A model generated the notes under the pieces. The model was not told where the DNA came from and did no database searches. It was given only the letters and a program-made list of their open reading frames with translations. This document shows, piece after piece, positions 1 through 8,042 of a DNA stretch of 64,000 bases. The stretch covers positions 2,929,001 through 2,993,000 of the forward strand of contig OY288189.1 of the NCBI GenBank assembly GCA_958439205.1, given 5' to 3'. The position numbers and the translations under genes are program-made. Each line of letters starts with the position of its first letter. Within the stretch, counting starts at the first letter, position 1. Source of the DNA: an uncultured Allorhizobium sp. Lineage in GTDB: Bacteria > Pseudomonadota > Alphaproteobacteria > Rhizobiales > Rhizobiaceae.

Positions 1-1
1 T

Positions 2-76
2 GCGGGGCTCAGGCTGTCGGCGGAAAACTATGTGAGTAACTGGCGCCGTTTTGCGGCGGACCTGCATCCACTGTGA
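2..76 (+). CDS. C-terminal fragment of an unidentified protein (cut by window edge)
   Basis: An open frame enters from the left edge and ends at a TGA at 74-76. It encodes 24 residues, including the stretch ENYVSNWRRFAADL. The composition looks like real protein and the stop lies 12 bases from the convergent zur stop, which suits a gene end. Nothing in so short a piece identifies the family. It could also be a chance open frame in GC-rich DNA. Confidence 0.4.
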   Translation, partial: AGLRLSAENYVSNWRRFAADLHPL

Positions 77-88
77 GCACTGCTGCCG

Positions 89-496
89 TCAGGCAGCAAT
101 TTCCGCACAGGTCGCACAAAATCCCCTGATCTCGATCGTCGTCTTTTCCGGCTTGAAGCTGCGGCCACGCGTGATGGTTTCCAGCCGGTGGTCAACGTCG
201 TGGTCGTGGAATTCCGTCACGTGTCCGCACTTGTTGCAGATCATGAAGGCCACAGTGCCATGTCCCGAGCAGCCATCATGCGGATGCGCACAGGCGACGA
301 AGGCGTTTAGGCTTTCGAGCCGATGGACCATCCCGAATTCGACCAGCTTATCGAGCGCCCTATAGACCTGCAGCGGTGCACGGAAGCCGTGCTCCCGCAG
401 ACGGTCGAGCAGGGTATAGGCCGAGAGCGGTCCGTCGCTGCCGACAAGTGCGTCGAAGACGAGGGACTGATTGCGCGTGAGATCGGTCTTGGTCAT
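89..496 (-). CDS. zur: Fur-family zinc uptake regulator Zur
   Basis: A 135-residue Fur-family repressor that senses zinc and represses zinc uptake genes. The N-terminal half is the winged helix (QSLVFDAL ... PLQVYRALDKLVEFGMVHRLES). The C-terminal half has the two structural zinc pairs CNKC and CATC and a histidine-rich HDHDVDH sensor segment. The family is usually 130-160 residues. The ATG at 496 is chosen over a longer open frame because it starts 4 bases after the znuB stop and the family's usual N-terminus begins there. Its place as last gene of znuC-znuB-zur, next to znuA, is what picks Zur over Fur, Mur or Irr. It probably shares the znuC promoter and so represses itself. Confidence 0.9.
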   Translation of the reverse strand: MTKTDLTRNQSLVFDALVGSDGPLSAYTLLDRLREHGFRAPLQVYRALDKLVEFGMVHRLESLNAFVACAHPHDGCSGHGTVAFMICNKCGHVTEFHDHDVDHRLETITRGRSFKPEKTTIEIRGFCATCAEIAA

Positions 497-500
497 GGGT

Positions 501-1316
501 TCAGCCCCTCGATCGAAGGTCGGTTGTCCTGGCGCCAGGTCGGGGCAGCAGGCTGATGATGAAGAGAAGGAGAGCGGCAACCACGATCGACGGTCCGGAC
601 GGCGTGTCGTAGGTCAGCGAGCCGAAGAGGCCCATGACAACGGCCACGGCGCCGATCAACGAGGCGAGCACGGCCATGACTTCTGGTGTCGTCGCAAAGC
701 GTCGGGCGGCCGCGGCTGGGATGATCAGCAGAGACGTGATCAGCATGATGCCGACGATCTTCATCGCGATTGCAATGACCAGCGCCATCAGCAACATGAA
801 GATCAGCCGTGCGCGTTCGGGCTGCATGCCCTCAGCTTCAGCGAGTTCGACATTCACGGTCCCGGCCAGCAGGGGCCGCCAGAGCCAGGCGATGACGCCC
901 ACCACCACGAAACCACCGATCCAGACGATGGCCACATCCGTCGGTGTCACGGCCAGAATGTCACCGAAGAGGAAGGCGATGAGGTCGAAACGGACCCAGG
1001 TCATGAAGGCGACCATAACAAGGCCGATCGCCAATGTGGCATGGCTCAAGATGCCGAGCAGGGCATCGGCAGAGAGACCCTGGCGCTTCTGCAGAACGAT
1101 CAGGATCAGCGAGACGAGTGCCGCGACAACGAAGACGCTGACCATCAGGTTCAGCGAGAAGAAGAGCGACAGCGCGACGCCGAGCAAGGCCGAATGGGCC
1201 ATCGTGTCGCCGAAATAGGCCATGCGCCGCCAGATGACGAAACAGCCGAGCGGGCCGGTCGTGAGAGCAAGGCCGATGCCGGCGAGCATGGCGCGGATGA
1301 AGAAGTCATCCAGCAT
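501..1316 (-). CDS. znuB: Zinc ABC transporter permease ZnuB
   Basis: A 271-residue inner-membrane permease of the ABC-3 metal family, which carries zinc delivered by ZnuA into the cytoplasm using ATP hydrolysed by ZnuC. It is almost entirely hydrophobic, with about eight membrane segments, and has the typical N-terminal RRMAYFGDTMAHSALLG region of this family. A longer frame exists, but the ATG at 1316 removes an implausible Met/Thr-rich leader that is only the shadow of the znuC histidine codons. The gene overlaps the end of znuC by 11 bases, which suggests translational coupling, and is followed at once by zur. Confidence 0.93.
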   Translation of the reverse strand: MLDDFFIRAMLAGIGLALTTGPLGCFVIWRRMAYFGDTMAHSALLGVALSLFFSLNLMVSVFVVAALVSLILIVLQKRQGLSADALLGILSHATLAIGLVMVAFMTWVRFDLIAFLFGDILAVTPTDVAIVWIGGFVVVGVIAWLWRPLLAGTVNVELAEAEGMQPERARLIFMLLMALVIAIAMKIVGIMLITSLLIIPAAAARRFATTPEVMAVLASLIGAVAVVMGLFGSLTYDTPSGPSIVVAALLLFIISLLPRPGARTTDLRSRG

Positions 1317-2202
1317 GATCGTGCTCCCGGTTCTTGTGGGGCCCATGGTCATGGCCATCATGGTGATCGTGGCCATGGTGATCCTGGTGGTCGTGATGGT
1401 GGTGCCCGTCTTCAGGATGGCAGTGATCGGTCACGCTGCCATCGGCGTGCTGGACACGCCCATCGGGCAGATGTGTATGGTCGTGGTCGTGGCTGTAGAC
1501 GGCGAGCGTCTGTGCAGCCTTGGCACCGAAGAGCCGCATGTATTCCGGGCTCTGGCTGACCGCCGCCGGGGTTCCCCGGCAGCAGACATGGCCGTTGAGA
1601 CAGATGACCGTGTCGGTTTCCGCCATCACCACATGCAGGTCATGCGAGATCAGAAGAATGCCGCAGCCGGTTGAATTGCGGATAGAGGTGATGAGGTCGT
1701 AGAGCGCGATCTCACCGGAGAAATCGACGCCCTGGACGGGTTCGTCGAGAACCAGAATATCGGGCTTGCGCGCCATCGCACGGGCGAGCAGGGCCCGCTG
1801 GAATTCCCCGCCCGACAGGTGCTGGACCTCTGCACCGGCGAGATGGGCGATGCCGACGGCTTCGAGTGCCGTGTTGACCTCCTCAGCGGACAAAGGTGCC
1901 GTCAGGGTCATCAGGCGGCGAACCGTCAGCGGCATGGTCCAGTCGACCGAGAGGCGCTGTGGCACGTAACCGACGCGCAGGCCGGGCTTCCGCTCCACCC
2001 TGCCCTCGTCCGCCTTGGTCACACCGATCGCCATCTTGGCGCTCGTCGACTTGCCGGATCCGTTGGGGCCGATCAGAGTGACGATCTCACCGGGGCGAAC
2101 GGAGAAATCGACCCCGCGCACGAGCCAGCGGCCGTTTCGGTAGACACCAGCGCCGGTGAGTGACACCAGCGGTGCGGCCTCCCGTGATTTCATGGCATTC
2201 AT
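1306..2202 (-). CDS. znuC: Zinc ABC transporter ATPase ZnuC with a long His-rich tail
   Basis: A 298-residue ATPase that powers ZnuB. It shows Walker A GPNGSGKS, signature LSGGEFQ, Walker B ILVLDEP and the switch histidine in SHD. ABC ATPases of this type usually end near residue 250. Here about 62 further residues follow, made largely of His and Asp (HDHDHTH, HHHHDHQDHH, GHDHHDGHDHG). This tail is likely to bind zinc on the cytoplasmic side, as a store, sensor or inhibitor; that role is inference. The ATG at 2202 is preferred over a longer frame because GAG lies about 7 bases upstream, and another ATG follows at 2193. The gene is divergent from znuA, with two palindromes in the shared intergenic region. 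Confidence 0.92.
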   Translation of the reverse strand: MNAMKSREAAPLVSLTGAGVYRNGRWLVRGVDFSVRPGEIVTLIGPNGSGKSTSAKMAIGVTKADEGRVERKPGLRVGYVPQRLSVDWTMPLTVRRLMTLTAPLSAEEVNTALEAVGIAHLAGAEVQHLSGGEFQRALLARAMARKPDILVLDEPVQGVDFSGEIALYDLITSIRNSTGCGILLISHDLHVVMAETDTVICLNGHVCCRGTPAAVSQSPEYMRLFGAKAAQTLAVYSHDHDHTHLPDGRVQHADGSVTDHCHPEDGHHHHDHQDHHGHDHHDGHDHGPHKNREHDHAG

Positions 2203-2243
2203 AGGTTTCTCGAGATTTTGATGTTGCCACCTCCTATGCCACA

Positions 2244-2258
2244 CGTTATAGCATAACG
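2244..2258. promoter_or_regulatory. Probable Zur operator A (znuC side)
   Basis: The 15-base site CGTTAT-agc-ATAACG is a perfect inverted repeat with a 3-base centre. It lies 42 bases upstream of the znuC start in the znuC/znuA divergent region. It fits the pattern GTWAT-N3-ATWAC seen at two other places in this zinc module and resembles the GTTAT/ATAAC core of known Zur boxes. Binding is inferred. Confidence 0.7.
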
Positions 2259-2265
2259 CAACTTA

Positions 2266-2280
2266 GGTAATAGTATTACA
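2266..2280. promoter_or_regulatory. Probable Zur operator B (znuA side)
   Basis: GGTAAT-agt-ATTACA contains a perfect GTAAT/ATTAC inverted repeat with the same 3-base spacing as operator A. Its centre is 22 bases from that of A, two helical turns, so two repressor dimers could sit on the same face. It lies 22 bases before the znuA start codon. Confidence 0.65.
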
Positions 2281-2302
2281 TAACCATCCTCAGGAGCATT
2301 GC

Positions 2303-3409
2303 ATGACCCGCTATCGCCTCGGACTGGCTGCCTCGACGGCGCTGCTTTTCCTGTCGCCCGCTTTCGCCATGGCAGCGCCTGACGTCGTGGTCTCGATCAA
2401 GCCTATCCACTCGCTCGTCGCTTCGATCATGAAGGGTGTCGGCGAGCCGTCGCTGATCGTCGAGGGTGCTGCCTCCCCGCATACCTATACGCTGAAGCCG
2501 TCCAACGCCCGGGCCCTCGAAAACGCCGACGTCATCTTCTGGGTCGGTCCTGGTCTCGAAGCCTTCCTGGATAAGCCTCTCGAGGCTTTGCCGAAGAATG
2601 CCAAGGTGGTGGAGCTCGAAGATGCGCCGGGCCTGACAAAATTGCCGTTCCGCGAAGGCGGTGCCTTCGAGGGCCATGACCATGGTGAGCATGCCGAGGC
2701 CGGCGAAGGCGCTGATGACCATGCGCATGATCATGGCGCCGAAGAGGCCGGCCATGACGATCATGCCAAGGCCGAGCACGCGGATGATCACGGGCATGAC
2801 CACGGGGCGGAAGACGCCGCTGCCGCCGATGACGGCCACGGGCACGAGGATCATGCCCATGAGGGTCACGATCACGATGAACACGAGCATGGCGGCATCG
2901 ACATGCATCTCTGGCTCGACCCTAGCAATGCCAAGGCGATGGCAGCTGAAATCGCCAAGAGCCTTGGTGACGCCGATCCGGAAAACAAGGCGGCTTACGA
3001 AGCCAACCTGGCGACCCTGAATACCGAAATCGATGCGCTCGACACGGAGATTGCAGCGCAGCTGAAGCCGGTGCTGGAGAAGCCCTTTATCGTCTTCCAC
3101 GATGCCTACCAGTATTTCGAGAAGCGTTATGGCGTGCGGGTGGCGGGTTCGGTGACGGTCAGCCCGGAAACCATGCCGGGCGCCGAGCGGCTGTCGACCA
3201 TTCATGCCAAGATTGGGGAACTCGGAGCGGCTTGCGTATTCGCCGAGCCACAGTTCGAGCCGAAGCTGATCAGCGTCGTTACCGAAGGCACGCAGGCGAA
3301 GTCCGGCGTGCTCGATCCCGAGGGCGGTGCGCTGGAGGCTGGACCAGGTCTCTATGGCCAGTTGATGCGAAATCTCTCCACCTCGATGAGCACCTGCCTC
3401 TCGCAGTAA
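2303..3409 (+). CDS. znuA: Periplasmic zinc-binding protein ZnuA
   Basis: A 368-residue cluster A-I substrate-binding protein that captures zinc in the periplasm and hands it to ZnuB. Residues 1-24 form a signal peptide ending AMA. Expected zinc ligands are His60 (ASPHTY), the His in DMHLWLDP and the His in FHDAYQYF. Between the two halves lies a charged loop of about 80 residues (roughly 118-200) packed with His, Asp and Glu. This loop is typical of zinc-specific rather than manganese-specific members but is long here. The gene is monocistronic, with a terminator directly after it, and is controlled by the divergent operator region it shares with znuC. Confidence 0.95.
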   Translation: MTRYRLGLAASTALLFLSPAFAMAAPDVVVSIKPIHSLVASIMKGVGEPSLIVEGAASPHTYTLKPSNARALENADVIFWVGPGLEAFLDKPLEALPKNAKVVELEDAPGLTKLPFREGGAFEGHDHGEHAEAGEGADDHAHDHGAEEAGHDDHAKAEHADDHGHDHGAEDAAAADDGHGHEDHAHEGHDHDEHEHGGIDMHLWLDPSNAKAMAAEIAKSLGDADPENKAAYEANLATLNTEIDALDTEIAAQLKPVLEKPFIVFHDAYQYFEKRYGVRVAGSVTVSPETMPGAERLSTIHAKIGELGAACVFAEPQFEPKLISVVTEGTQAKSGVLDPEGGALEAGPGLYGQLMRNLSTSMSTCLSQ

Positions 3410-3428
3410 TCTGATCCCTCCCCCGGGC

Positions 3429-3460
3429 GAAAAAGGCGGGACTTCGGTTCCGCCTTTTTC
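3429..3460 (+). terminator. Rho-independent terminator after znuA
   Basis: The stem AAAAAGGCGG / CCGCCTTTTT (3430-3439 with 3450-3459) encloses a loop containing CTTCGG. The run of T closes the right arm. It lies 20 bases after the znuA stop and separates znuA from the downstream GTPase gene. Confidence 0.85.
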
Positions 3461-3471
3461 AGATCATGCTT

Positions 3472-3486
3472 TGTTATGTTATTACA
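3472..3486. promoter_or_regulatory. Probable Zur operator C (before the COG0523 GTPase gene)
   Basis: TGTTAT-gtt-ATTACA combines a GTTAT half-site (as in operator A) with an ATTAC half-site (as in operator B), with the same 3-base spacer. It lies between the znuA terminator and the next start codon, only 16 bases before that ATG, where it would overlap a -10 element. This links the GTPase gene to the zinc regulon. Confidence 0.6.
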
Positions 3487-3502
3487 TTAAACGGAGTCTC
3501 TC

Positions 3503-4693
3503 ATGAAGAAGCTTCCCGTGACCGTCCTGTCCGGATTTCTGGGCGCTGGTAAGACGACCTTGCTCAACCATGTTCTCGCCAATCGCGACGGTTTGCGCGT
3601 CGCCGTCATCGTCAACGACATGAGTGAGGTGAATATCGATGCGGCGCTGGTGCGTGGCGGGGATGCAGCGCTGTCGCGCACGCAGGAGCAATTGGTGGAG
3701 ATGAGCAATGGCTGCATCTGTTGCACGCTGCGCGACGACCTCTTGAACGAGGTGCGCGGGCTCGCCCAACAGGGGCGCTTCGACTATCTGCTGATCGAGG
3801 CGACCGGCATTGCCGAACCCTTGCCGATTGCCACCACCTTCGACTTTCGAGATGAGCAGGGTCGCAGCCTGTCAGACATCGCGCAGCTGGATACCATGGT
3901 GACCGTGGTGGATGCCGCCAACCTTATCGGTGACTATTCCTCGAGCGACTTTCTCGCGGACCGCGGCGAGACTGCCGGCGAAAACGACAATCGGACGCTC
4001 GTTGATCTCCTGGTCGAGCAGATCGAATTCGCCGATGTGATCATCCTCAACAAGGTCGGCACAGCCACCCTGGATCAGCTCGATGCGGCGCGCAAGATCA
4101 TTGCGGGTCTCAATGCCGATGCGCGCGTCATCGAGACCGACTTTGCCCACGTGGCCGCAAAAGACATCCTCGGGACCGGGCTCTTCGATTTTGCCAAGGC
4201 CGAGACGCATCCGCTGTGGTTCCAGGAACTGCACGGCTTCCGGGATCATGTTCCGGAAACGGAGGAATATGGGATCCGCTCCTTCGTCTACCGCGCCCGG
4301 GCACCGTTCGACCCCACCCGCTTCCGGGCTTTTCTCGATCGTTCCTGGCCGGGCGTCATCCGGGCAAAGGGCTTCTTCTGGCTGGCCACCCGTCCGCATC
4401 ATGTCGGCGAACTCAGCCAGGCCGGCCCCCTCGTCAGGACGACCAAGATGGGCCTCTGGTGGGCCTCGGTGCCGAAATCTCGCTGGCCCGACGATCCGGG
4501 TTTCCTCAACGCGATGACGCCCTATCTCGACCAGGAATGGGGCGATCGGCGGCAGGAGATCGTCTTCATCGGTGCCGATCCCATGGATCAGTTGCAGATC
4601 ACGGCCGAGCTGGACGAATGCCTCGTTGCCGCAGAGACCTTCACGCCAACGGCCTGGGAGGACCTTGCCGATCCCTTCGTCCGTTGGGCCTGA
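3503..4693 (+). CDS. COG0523 (CobW/YciC-type) zinc-related GTPase
   Basis: A 396-residue G3E-family GTPase. Residues 10-17 are Walker A (GFLGAGKTT), the metal motif CICC is near residue 73, and IEATGIAEP is the family's switch region. The C-terminal CobW_C domain covers about 250-390. The guanine-specificity loop reads NKVG where NKxD is usual. COG0523 members near znu genes and under Zur are thought to deliver zinc to proteins during zinc starvation (ZigA, YciC and ZNG1 types). The probable Zur site just upstream supports that role over cobalamin synthesis. The start has a GGAG-containing ribosome site. The stop is 3 bases from the convergent lpxB stop. Confidence 0.88.
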   Translation: MKKLPVTVLSGFLGAGKTTLLNHVLANRDGLRVAVIVNDMSEVNIDAALVRGGDAALSRTQEQLVEMSNGCICCTLRDDLLNEVRGLAQQGRFDYLLIEATGIAEPLPIATTFDFRDEQGRSLSDIAQLDTMVTVVDAANLIGDYSSSDFLADRGETAGENDNRTLVDLLVEQIEFADVIILNKVGTATLDQLDAARKIIAGLNADARVIETDFAHVAAKDILGTGLFDFAKAETHPLWFQELHGFRDHVPETEEYGIRSFVYRARAPFDPTRFRAFLDRSWPGVIRAKGFFWLATRPHHVGELSQAGPLVRTTKMGLWWASVPKSRWPDDPGFLNAMTPYLDQEWGDRRQEIVFIGADPMDQLQITAELDECLVAAETFTPTAWEDLADPFVRWA

Positions 4694-4696
4694 GGA

Positions 4697-5872
4697 TCAG
4701 ATCTTTCCACGCTTTTGCAGAACAGAGAGAACCACGGTCGCGCCGGCTTCACCGGCCGGCCGCGCCGTTTGCAGCTTGTGCCAGACGTCGTCATATCCGC
4801 TGAGCATCGCTGCACGTTGCGGTGTATCCTGCGACAGGCGTTCGGCCCACCGCACGAGGCTTGCAGGCCGAAGCACGTCGTTGAAGTATTCCGGGACCAC
4901 GGCATAGTCGGCAATCAGGTTCGGCAGGGCGCCGGTCCAGATCTTGATGCGGTTGGCGAGCAGCCGGATGATCCAGTCGCCTTTGTAGGTAGAGACGACC
5001 GGGACATGGGCAAGCGCCAACTCCAGGATGACCGTGCCGGAAGCCGCGATCGCGGCATCCGCCTCCTCGAAAGCTCGCCACTTCCCCTCGTCGCCGACCA
5101 AGATGTCAGGCCTCAGGGTCCAGTCCCGTGTGATGTCGCGCACTCGCGCTTCCTGGCGTGCCACCGTGGGCAGCACGAAGCGCGTCTCGCCGTTGCGGGC
5201 GACGAACTCCTTCATCGCCTCGCCGAAGACCGGCAGGAGCTGGGTGATCTCGCTGCCACGCGATCCTGGCAACAGGAGAATGGTCTTGGGCTGACTTTCG
5301 TCTTTGACCGCCCTCGCCTTGCGGGCTTCGCGGATGCGGCGGATATCCGGATGGCTTGACAGTCTATGGCCGACGAAATGGGTTTCCGGACCACCAAGCC
5401 GTTGCATGACTGCGGGTTCGAACGGCAGGACCGCCAGTACGGCATCGACATAGTCGAGCATGGCCTTGGCGCGATATTCCTTCCAAGCCCAAACGCTGGG
5501 GCAGACATAGTTGACCACCGGCAGATCCGGCAGCTTGCGCCGTACCTTCTTTGCCACGCGATGGGTGAAATCCGGGCTATCGACGATCAATAGCAGATCG
5601 GGCTTTGCCTCGACGATCGCATCCGACGTCAACGAAATCAGTTTGATGAGGCGCGGGAGCTTCGACAGAACCTGGGTGACGCCCATGATCGAGAGCTCGG
5701 AAAAATCGAAAAGCGACCTCAGCCCTTGCGCCTCAAGCGCGTCACCGCCGACGCCGACGAGCTCGACAGGGCCCGGATGCATCACCTTCAGTTGCGCAAT
5801 GAGATCAGCCCCGAGCAGGTCTCCGGAGACCTCGCCGGCAATCACGGCGATCTTCAGCGGCTTGTCGCTCAT
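4697..5872 (-). CDS. lpxB: Lipid-A-disaccharide synthase
   Basis: A 391-residue GT-B glycosyltransferase (family GT19). It joins UDP-2,3-diacylglucosamine and 2,3-diacylglucosamine-1-phosphate (lipid X) to form lipid A disaccharide at the inner membrane. The N-terminus has the characteristic IAVIAGEVSGDLLGADL, and the body has IVDSPDFTHRVAKKVRR and LLPGSRGSEI. Its start overlaps the lpxI stop by 4 bases (ATGA), so the two are translationally coupled. It is the last gene of the lpxD-fabZ-lpxA-lpxI-lpxB block and converges with the COG0523 gene. Confidence 0.95.
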   Translation of the reverse strand: MSDKPLKIAVIAGEVSGDLLGADLIAQLKVMHPGPVELVGVGGDALEAQGLRSLFDFSELSIMGVTQVLSKLPRLIKLISLTSDAIVEAKPDLLLIVDSPDFTHRVAKKVRRKLPDLPVVNYVCPSVWAWKEYRAKAMLDYVDAVLAVLPFEPAVMQRLGGPETHFVGHRLSSHPDIRRIREARKARAVKDESQPKTILLLPGSRGSEITQLLPVFGEAMKEFVARNGETRFVLPTVARQEARVRDITRDWTLRPDILVGDEGKWRAFEEADAAIAASGTVILELALAHVPVVSTYKGDWIIRLLANRIKIWTGALPNLIADYAVVPEYFNDVLRPASLVRWAERLSQDTPQRAAMLSGYDDVWHKLQTARPAGEAGATVVLSVLQKRGKI

Positions 5873-6759
5873 GATCCAAGCTCCTTGTTCGACCGGTCTA
5901 TGCCGACGACAAAGATACCGGCGGCATCTGCAGCCGCGATCATCGCTTCGCGTTCGACCACGAGGGCCCGGCCGGCTTCGACGGCAATGCCCGCCAGCCC
6001 TGCTGCCTTGGCGTTTGCGACAGTCGAAACGCCGACTGTCGGCAGGTCTGCCCGAAGATCCTGCTGCGGCTTGCAGAGTTTGACCAGAACGCCCTTGCGG
6101 CGCTGGGAGATCCTGCCCTCCGAGCGCAGTCCCTGGACGCGGGCAAGCATGGCGTCGGTGCCTTCGACGCCCTCTAGTGCCACGATGCGGCCACCGACTG
6201 CAACCGCCCCCTGCCCGACGTCGAGCCTGCCCAGCGTCTCGGCAGCATCCGCCGCTCGGTCGATATCCTTCAACGCATCCGCGTCCGGAGAAATCGTCCC
6301 GAGCGGTCCGACAGTTGCCAGGAGACCCGGCAGGATTTCATGCGCGCCGAGCACTTCGCAGCCTTGCGCCTCGATCAGGGAGATGACCATGCGCAAGACG
6401 GCATCGTCACCGCCGGCGAGCAAAGTCTTGAGGGCACTGGGGAGCTTGAGCAGAGATTTCCAGTTGACCCGGATCTCGCCGAAGGCCGGGCGTCGCTTGA
6501 CGGCACCCGACATCACGACTCGGCGAATATCATGCTGACGGAACAGGGCAGAGAGTCCTGCCATGTCGCCGACGCCGATGACAGCGGTGTCGAAGCCTTG
6601 CCAGATATCGTCGGCTTCGTTCTTCAGTCTGAGAACAATGGGATCCTCGCCTGCGTCACGAGCAGCTTCGGCCAGGAAGAGCGGCAGTTTTCCGCTGCCG
6701 GCGATGATCGCGAGGCGACCGGTCCGCGGCAGGCCGTCCCGGTGCGCGGCCGCCGTCAT
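5869..6759 (-). CDS. lpxI: UDP-2,3-diacylglucosamine pyrophosphatase LpxI
   Basis: A 296-residue LpxI (DUF1009) protein. It cleaves UDP-2,3-diacylglucosamine to lipid X and UMP, the step done by LpxH in many gammaproteobacteria and by LpxI in most alphaproteobacteria. Recognisable parts are the N-terminal LAIIAGSGKLPLFLAEAA, the central RRVVMSGAVKRRP and the C-terminal LVKLCKPQQDLRADLPTVG region. The ATG at 6759 lies 3 bases after the lpxA stop. A TTG at 6762 directly before it is possible too, but no clear ribosome site favours it. Its place between lpxA and lpxB supplies the step between them. Confidence 0.93.
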   Translation of the reverse strand: MTAAAHRDGLPRTGRLAIIAGSGKLPLFLAEAARDAGEDPIVLRLKNEADDIWQGFDTAVIGVGDMAGLSALFRQHDIRRVVMSGAVKRRPAFGEIRVNWKSLLKLPSALKTLLAGGDDAVLRMVISLIEAQGCEVLGAHEILPGLLATVGPLGTISPDADALKDIDRAADAAETLGRLDVGQGAVAVGGRIVALEGVEGTDAMLARVQGLRSEGRISQRRKGVLVKLCKPQQDLRADLPTVGVSTVANAKAAGLAGIAVEAGRALVVEREAMIAAADAAGIFVVGIDRSNKELGS

Positions 6760-6762
6760 CAA

Positions 6763-7578
6763 TCAGTTCTTGCCGCGATGGGGCGACGAAAGCGCCCGGT
6801 CGCTTTCGGCAGCGATGAAATCGAGGATCTCGATCACAGGCGCGCAATCAAGATATTCGTCGCGGATGGCGGCGGCATTGGCGCGGGCAGAACCTTCGCT
6901 TTCGAAGATCTGCTTGAAGGCGCGGCGGACCTGATGGATCACCGAACGCTCAATACCCGCGCGGGTCATGCCGACGACGTTGAGGCCGCCCAGAATGCCC
7001 GGATTGCCGTTCAGCATACCATAGGGAATGACATCATAGGCCACGGCGGACAAACCACCGATGAAGGCCTGACGTCCGATACGGGTGAACTGGTGCACGG
7101 CGCAGCCACCGCTGAGGATAGCCTTGTCACCGACGTGGACATGACCGGCCAGCATGACATTGTTGGACAGGATGATGTCATTACCGAGAATGCAGTCATG
7201 GGCGACATGCGAATTGGCCAGGAACAGGCAGTTGTCGCCGACGCGGGTAATACCGCCACCGCCGACCGTGCCACAGTTCATCGTCACGCCTTCGCGTATG
7301 GTGCAATTGGCACCGACTACCAGTGTGGAGTCTTCGCCCGCCTCGTGAAGGCTCTGTGAGACACCGCCGATCACGGCCATCGGGTGGATCTTGGTGCCGG
7401 CGCCGATTTCGGTCAGACCGGTAACCACGGCGTTTGAGATGAGCTCAACCCCGTCTTTCAGCGTCACGCGAGAACCGACCCGGCAGAACGGACCGATCCG
7501 GACATTCTCGCCGATCACCGCTCCGTCTTCGATCACGGCCATCGGATGGATGACGGCGCTTGCGGCGATCTGGCTCAT
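6763..7578 (-). CDS. lpxA: UDP-N-acetylglucosamine O-acyltransferase
   Basis: A 271-residue acyltransferase that performs the first step of lipid A synthesis, moving a hydroxyacyl chain from acyl carrier protein to the 3-position of UDP-GlcNAc. The N-terminal two thirds is a left-handed beta helix of hexapeptide repeats ([26 protein letters not shown] and on). The expected catalytic histidine lies in [11 protein letters not shown]. The C-terminal part is helical ([20 protein letters not shown]). Length is as usual. The start overlaps the fabZ stop as ATGA. Confidence 0.95.
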   Translation of the reverse strand: MSQIAASAVIHPMAVIEDGAVIGENVRIGPFCRVGSRVTLKDGVELISNAVVTGLTEIGAGTKIHPMAVIGGVSQSLHEAGEDSTLVVGANCTIREGVTMNCGTVGGGGITRVGDNCLFLANSHVAHDCILGNDIILSNNVMLAGHVHVGDKAILSGGCAVHQFTRIGRQAFIGGLSAVAYDVIPYGMLNGNPGILGGLNVVGMTRAGIERSVIHQVRRAFKQIFESEGSARANAAAIRDEYLDCAPVIEILDFIAAESDRALSSPHRGKN

Positions 7579-8042
7579 TTCTGATCCTTGCGCATGATCA
7601 TGGCACCGATGTCAGCCTCGGCGACCAGTGCGCCGTCGACCTTGGCGTCGCAATGGAACTTCCAGATGTTGCCGCGCTGCTTCTGCTTCACGACGTGGAA
7701 TTCGACGCGATCGCCCGGCACGACCGGCTTGCGGAAACGAGCATTGTCGATCGTCATGAAGTAGACGAGATTTCCGCCCTCGCCCTGCAGCCTTGCACAG
7801 ATGGCGCCGGCGGTCTGCGCCATGCCCTCGATCAGAAGAACGCCCGGCATGATCGGGCTTTCCGGGAAATGGCCGGTGAAATGCGGCTCGTTGGCCGTTA
7901 CGTTCTTGATGCCGATGGCAGAATTGTCACCGTCGATCTCGATGATCTTGTCCACCAGCAGGAAGGGATAGCGGTGGGGCAGAAGCTTCATGATCTCGAG
8001 GATATCAGCCGATCCCAATTCGCTCTTCGCGAGTTCAGTCAT
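7575..8042 (-). CDS. fabZ: 3-hydroxyacyl-ACP dehydratase FabZ
   Basis: A 155-residue hot-dog-fold dehydratase that removes water from 3-hydroxyacyl-ACP in fatty acid elongation. It draws on the same hydroxyacyl-ACP pool that LpxA and LpxD use. The motifs [14 protein letters not shown] and [19 protein letters not shown] contain the catalytic His and Glu. The ATG at 8042 has AAAGGAG 6 bases upstream and overlaps the end of lpxD by 8 bases. A longer frame exists, but its upstream ATGs lack such a site. Confidence 0.95.
   Translation of the reverse strand: MTELAKSELGSADILEIMKLLPHRYPFLLVDKIIEIDGDNSAIGIKNVTANEPHFTGHFPESPIMPGVLLIEGMAQTAGAICARLQGEGGNLVYFMTIDNARFRKPVVPGDRVEFHVVKQKQRGNIWKFHCDAKVDGALVAEADIGAMIMRKDQK

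Noticed and set aside
471..1559. A 362-codon open frame opposite znuB and the znuC tail
   Set aside because: The His/Asp-rich product arises from reading znu codons backward; no ribosome site and no family.
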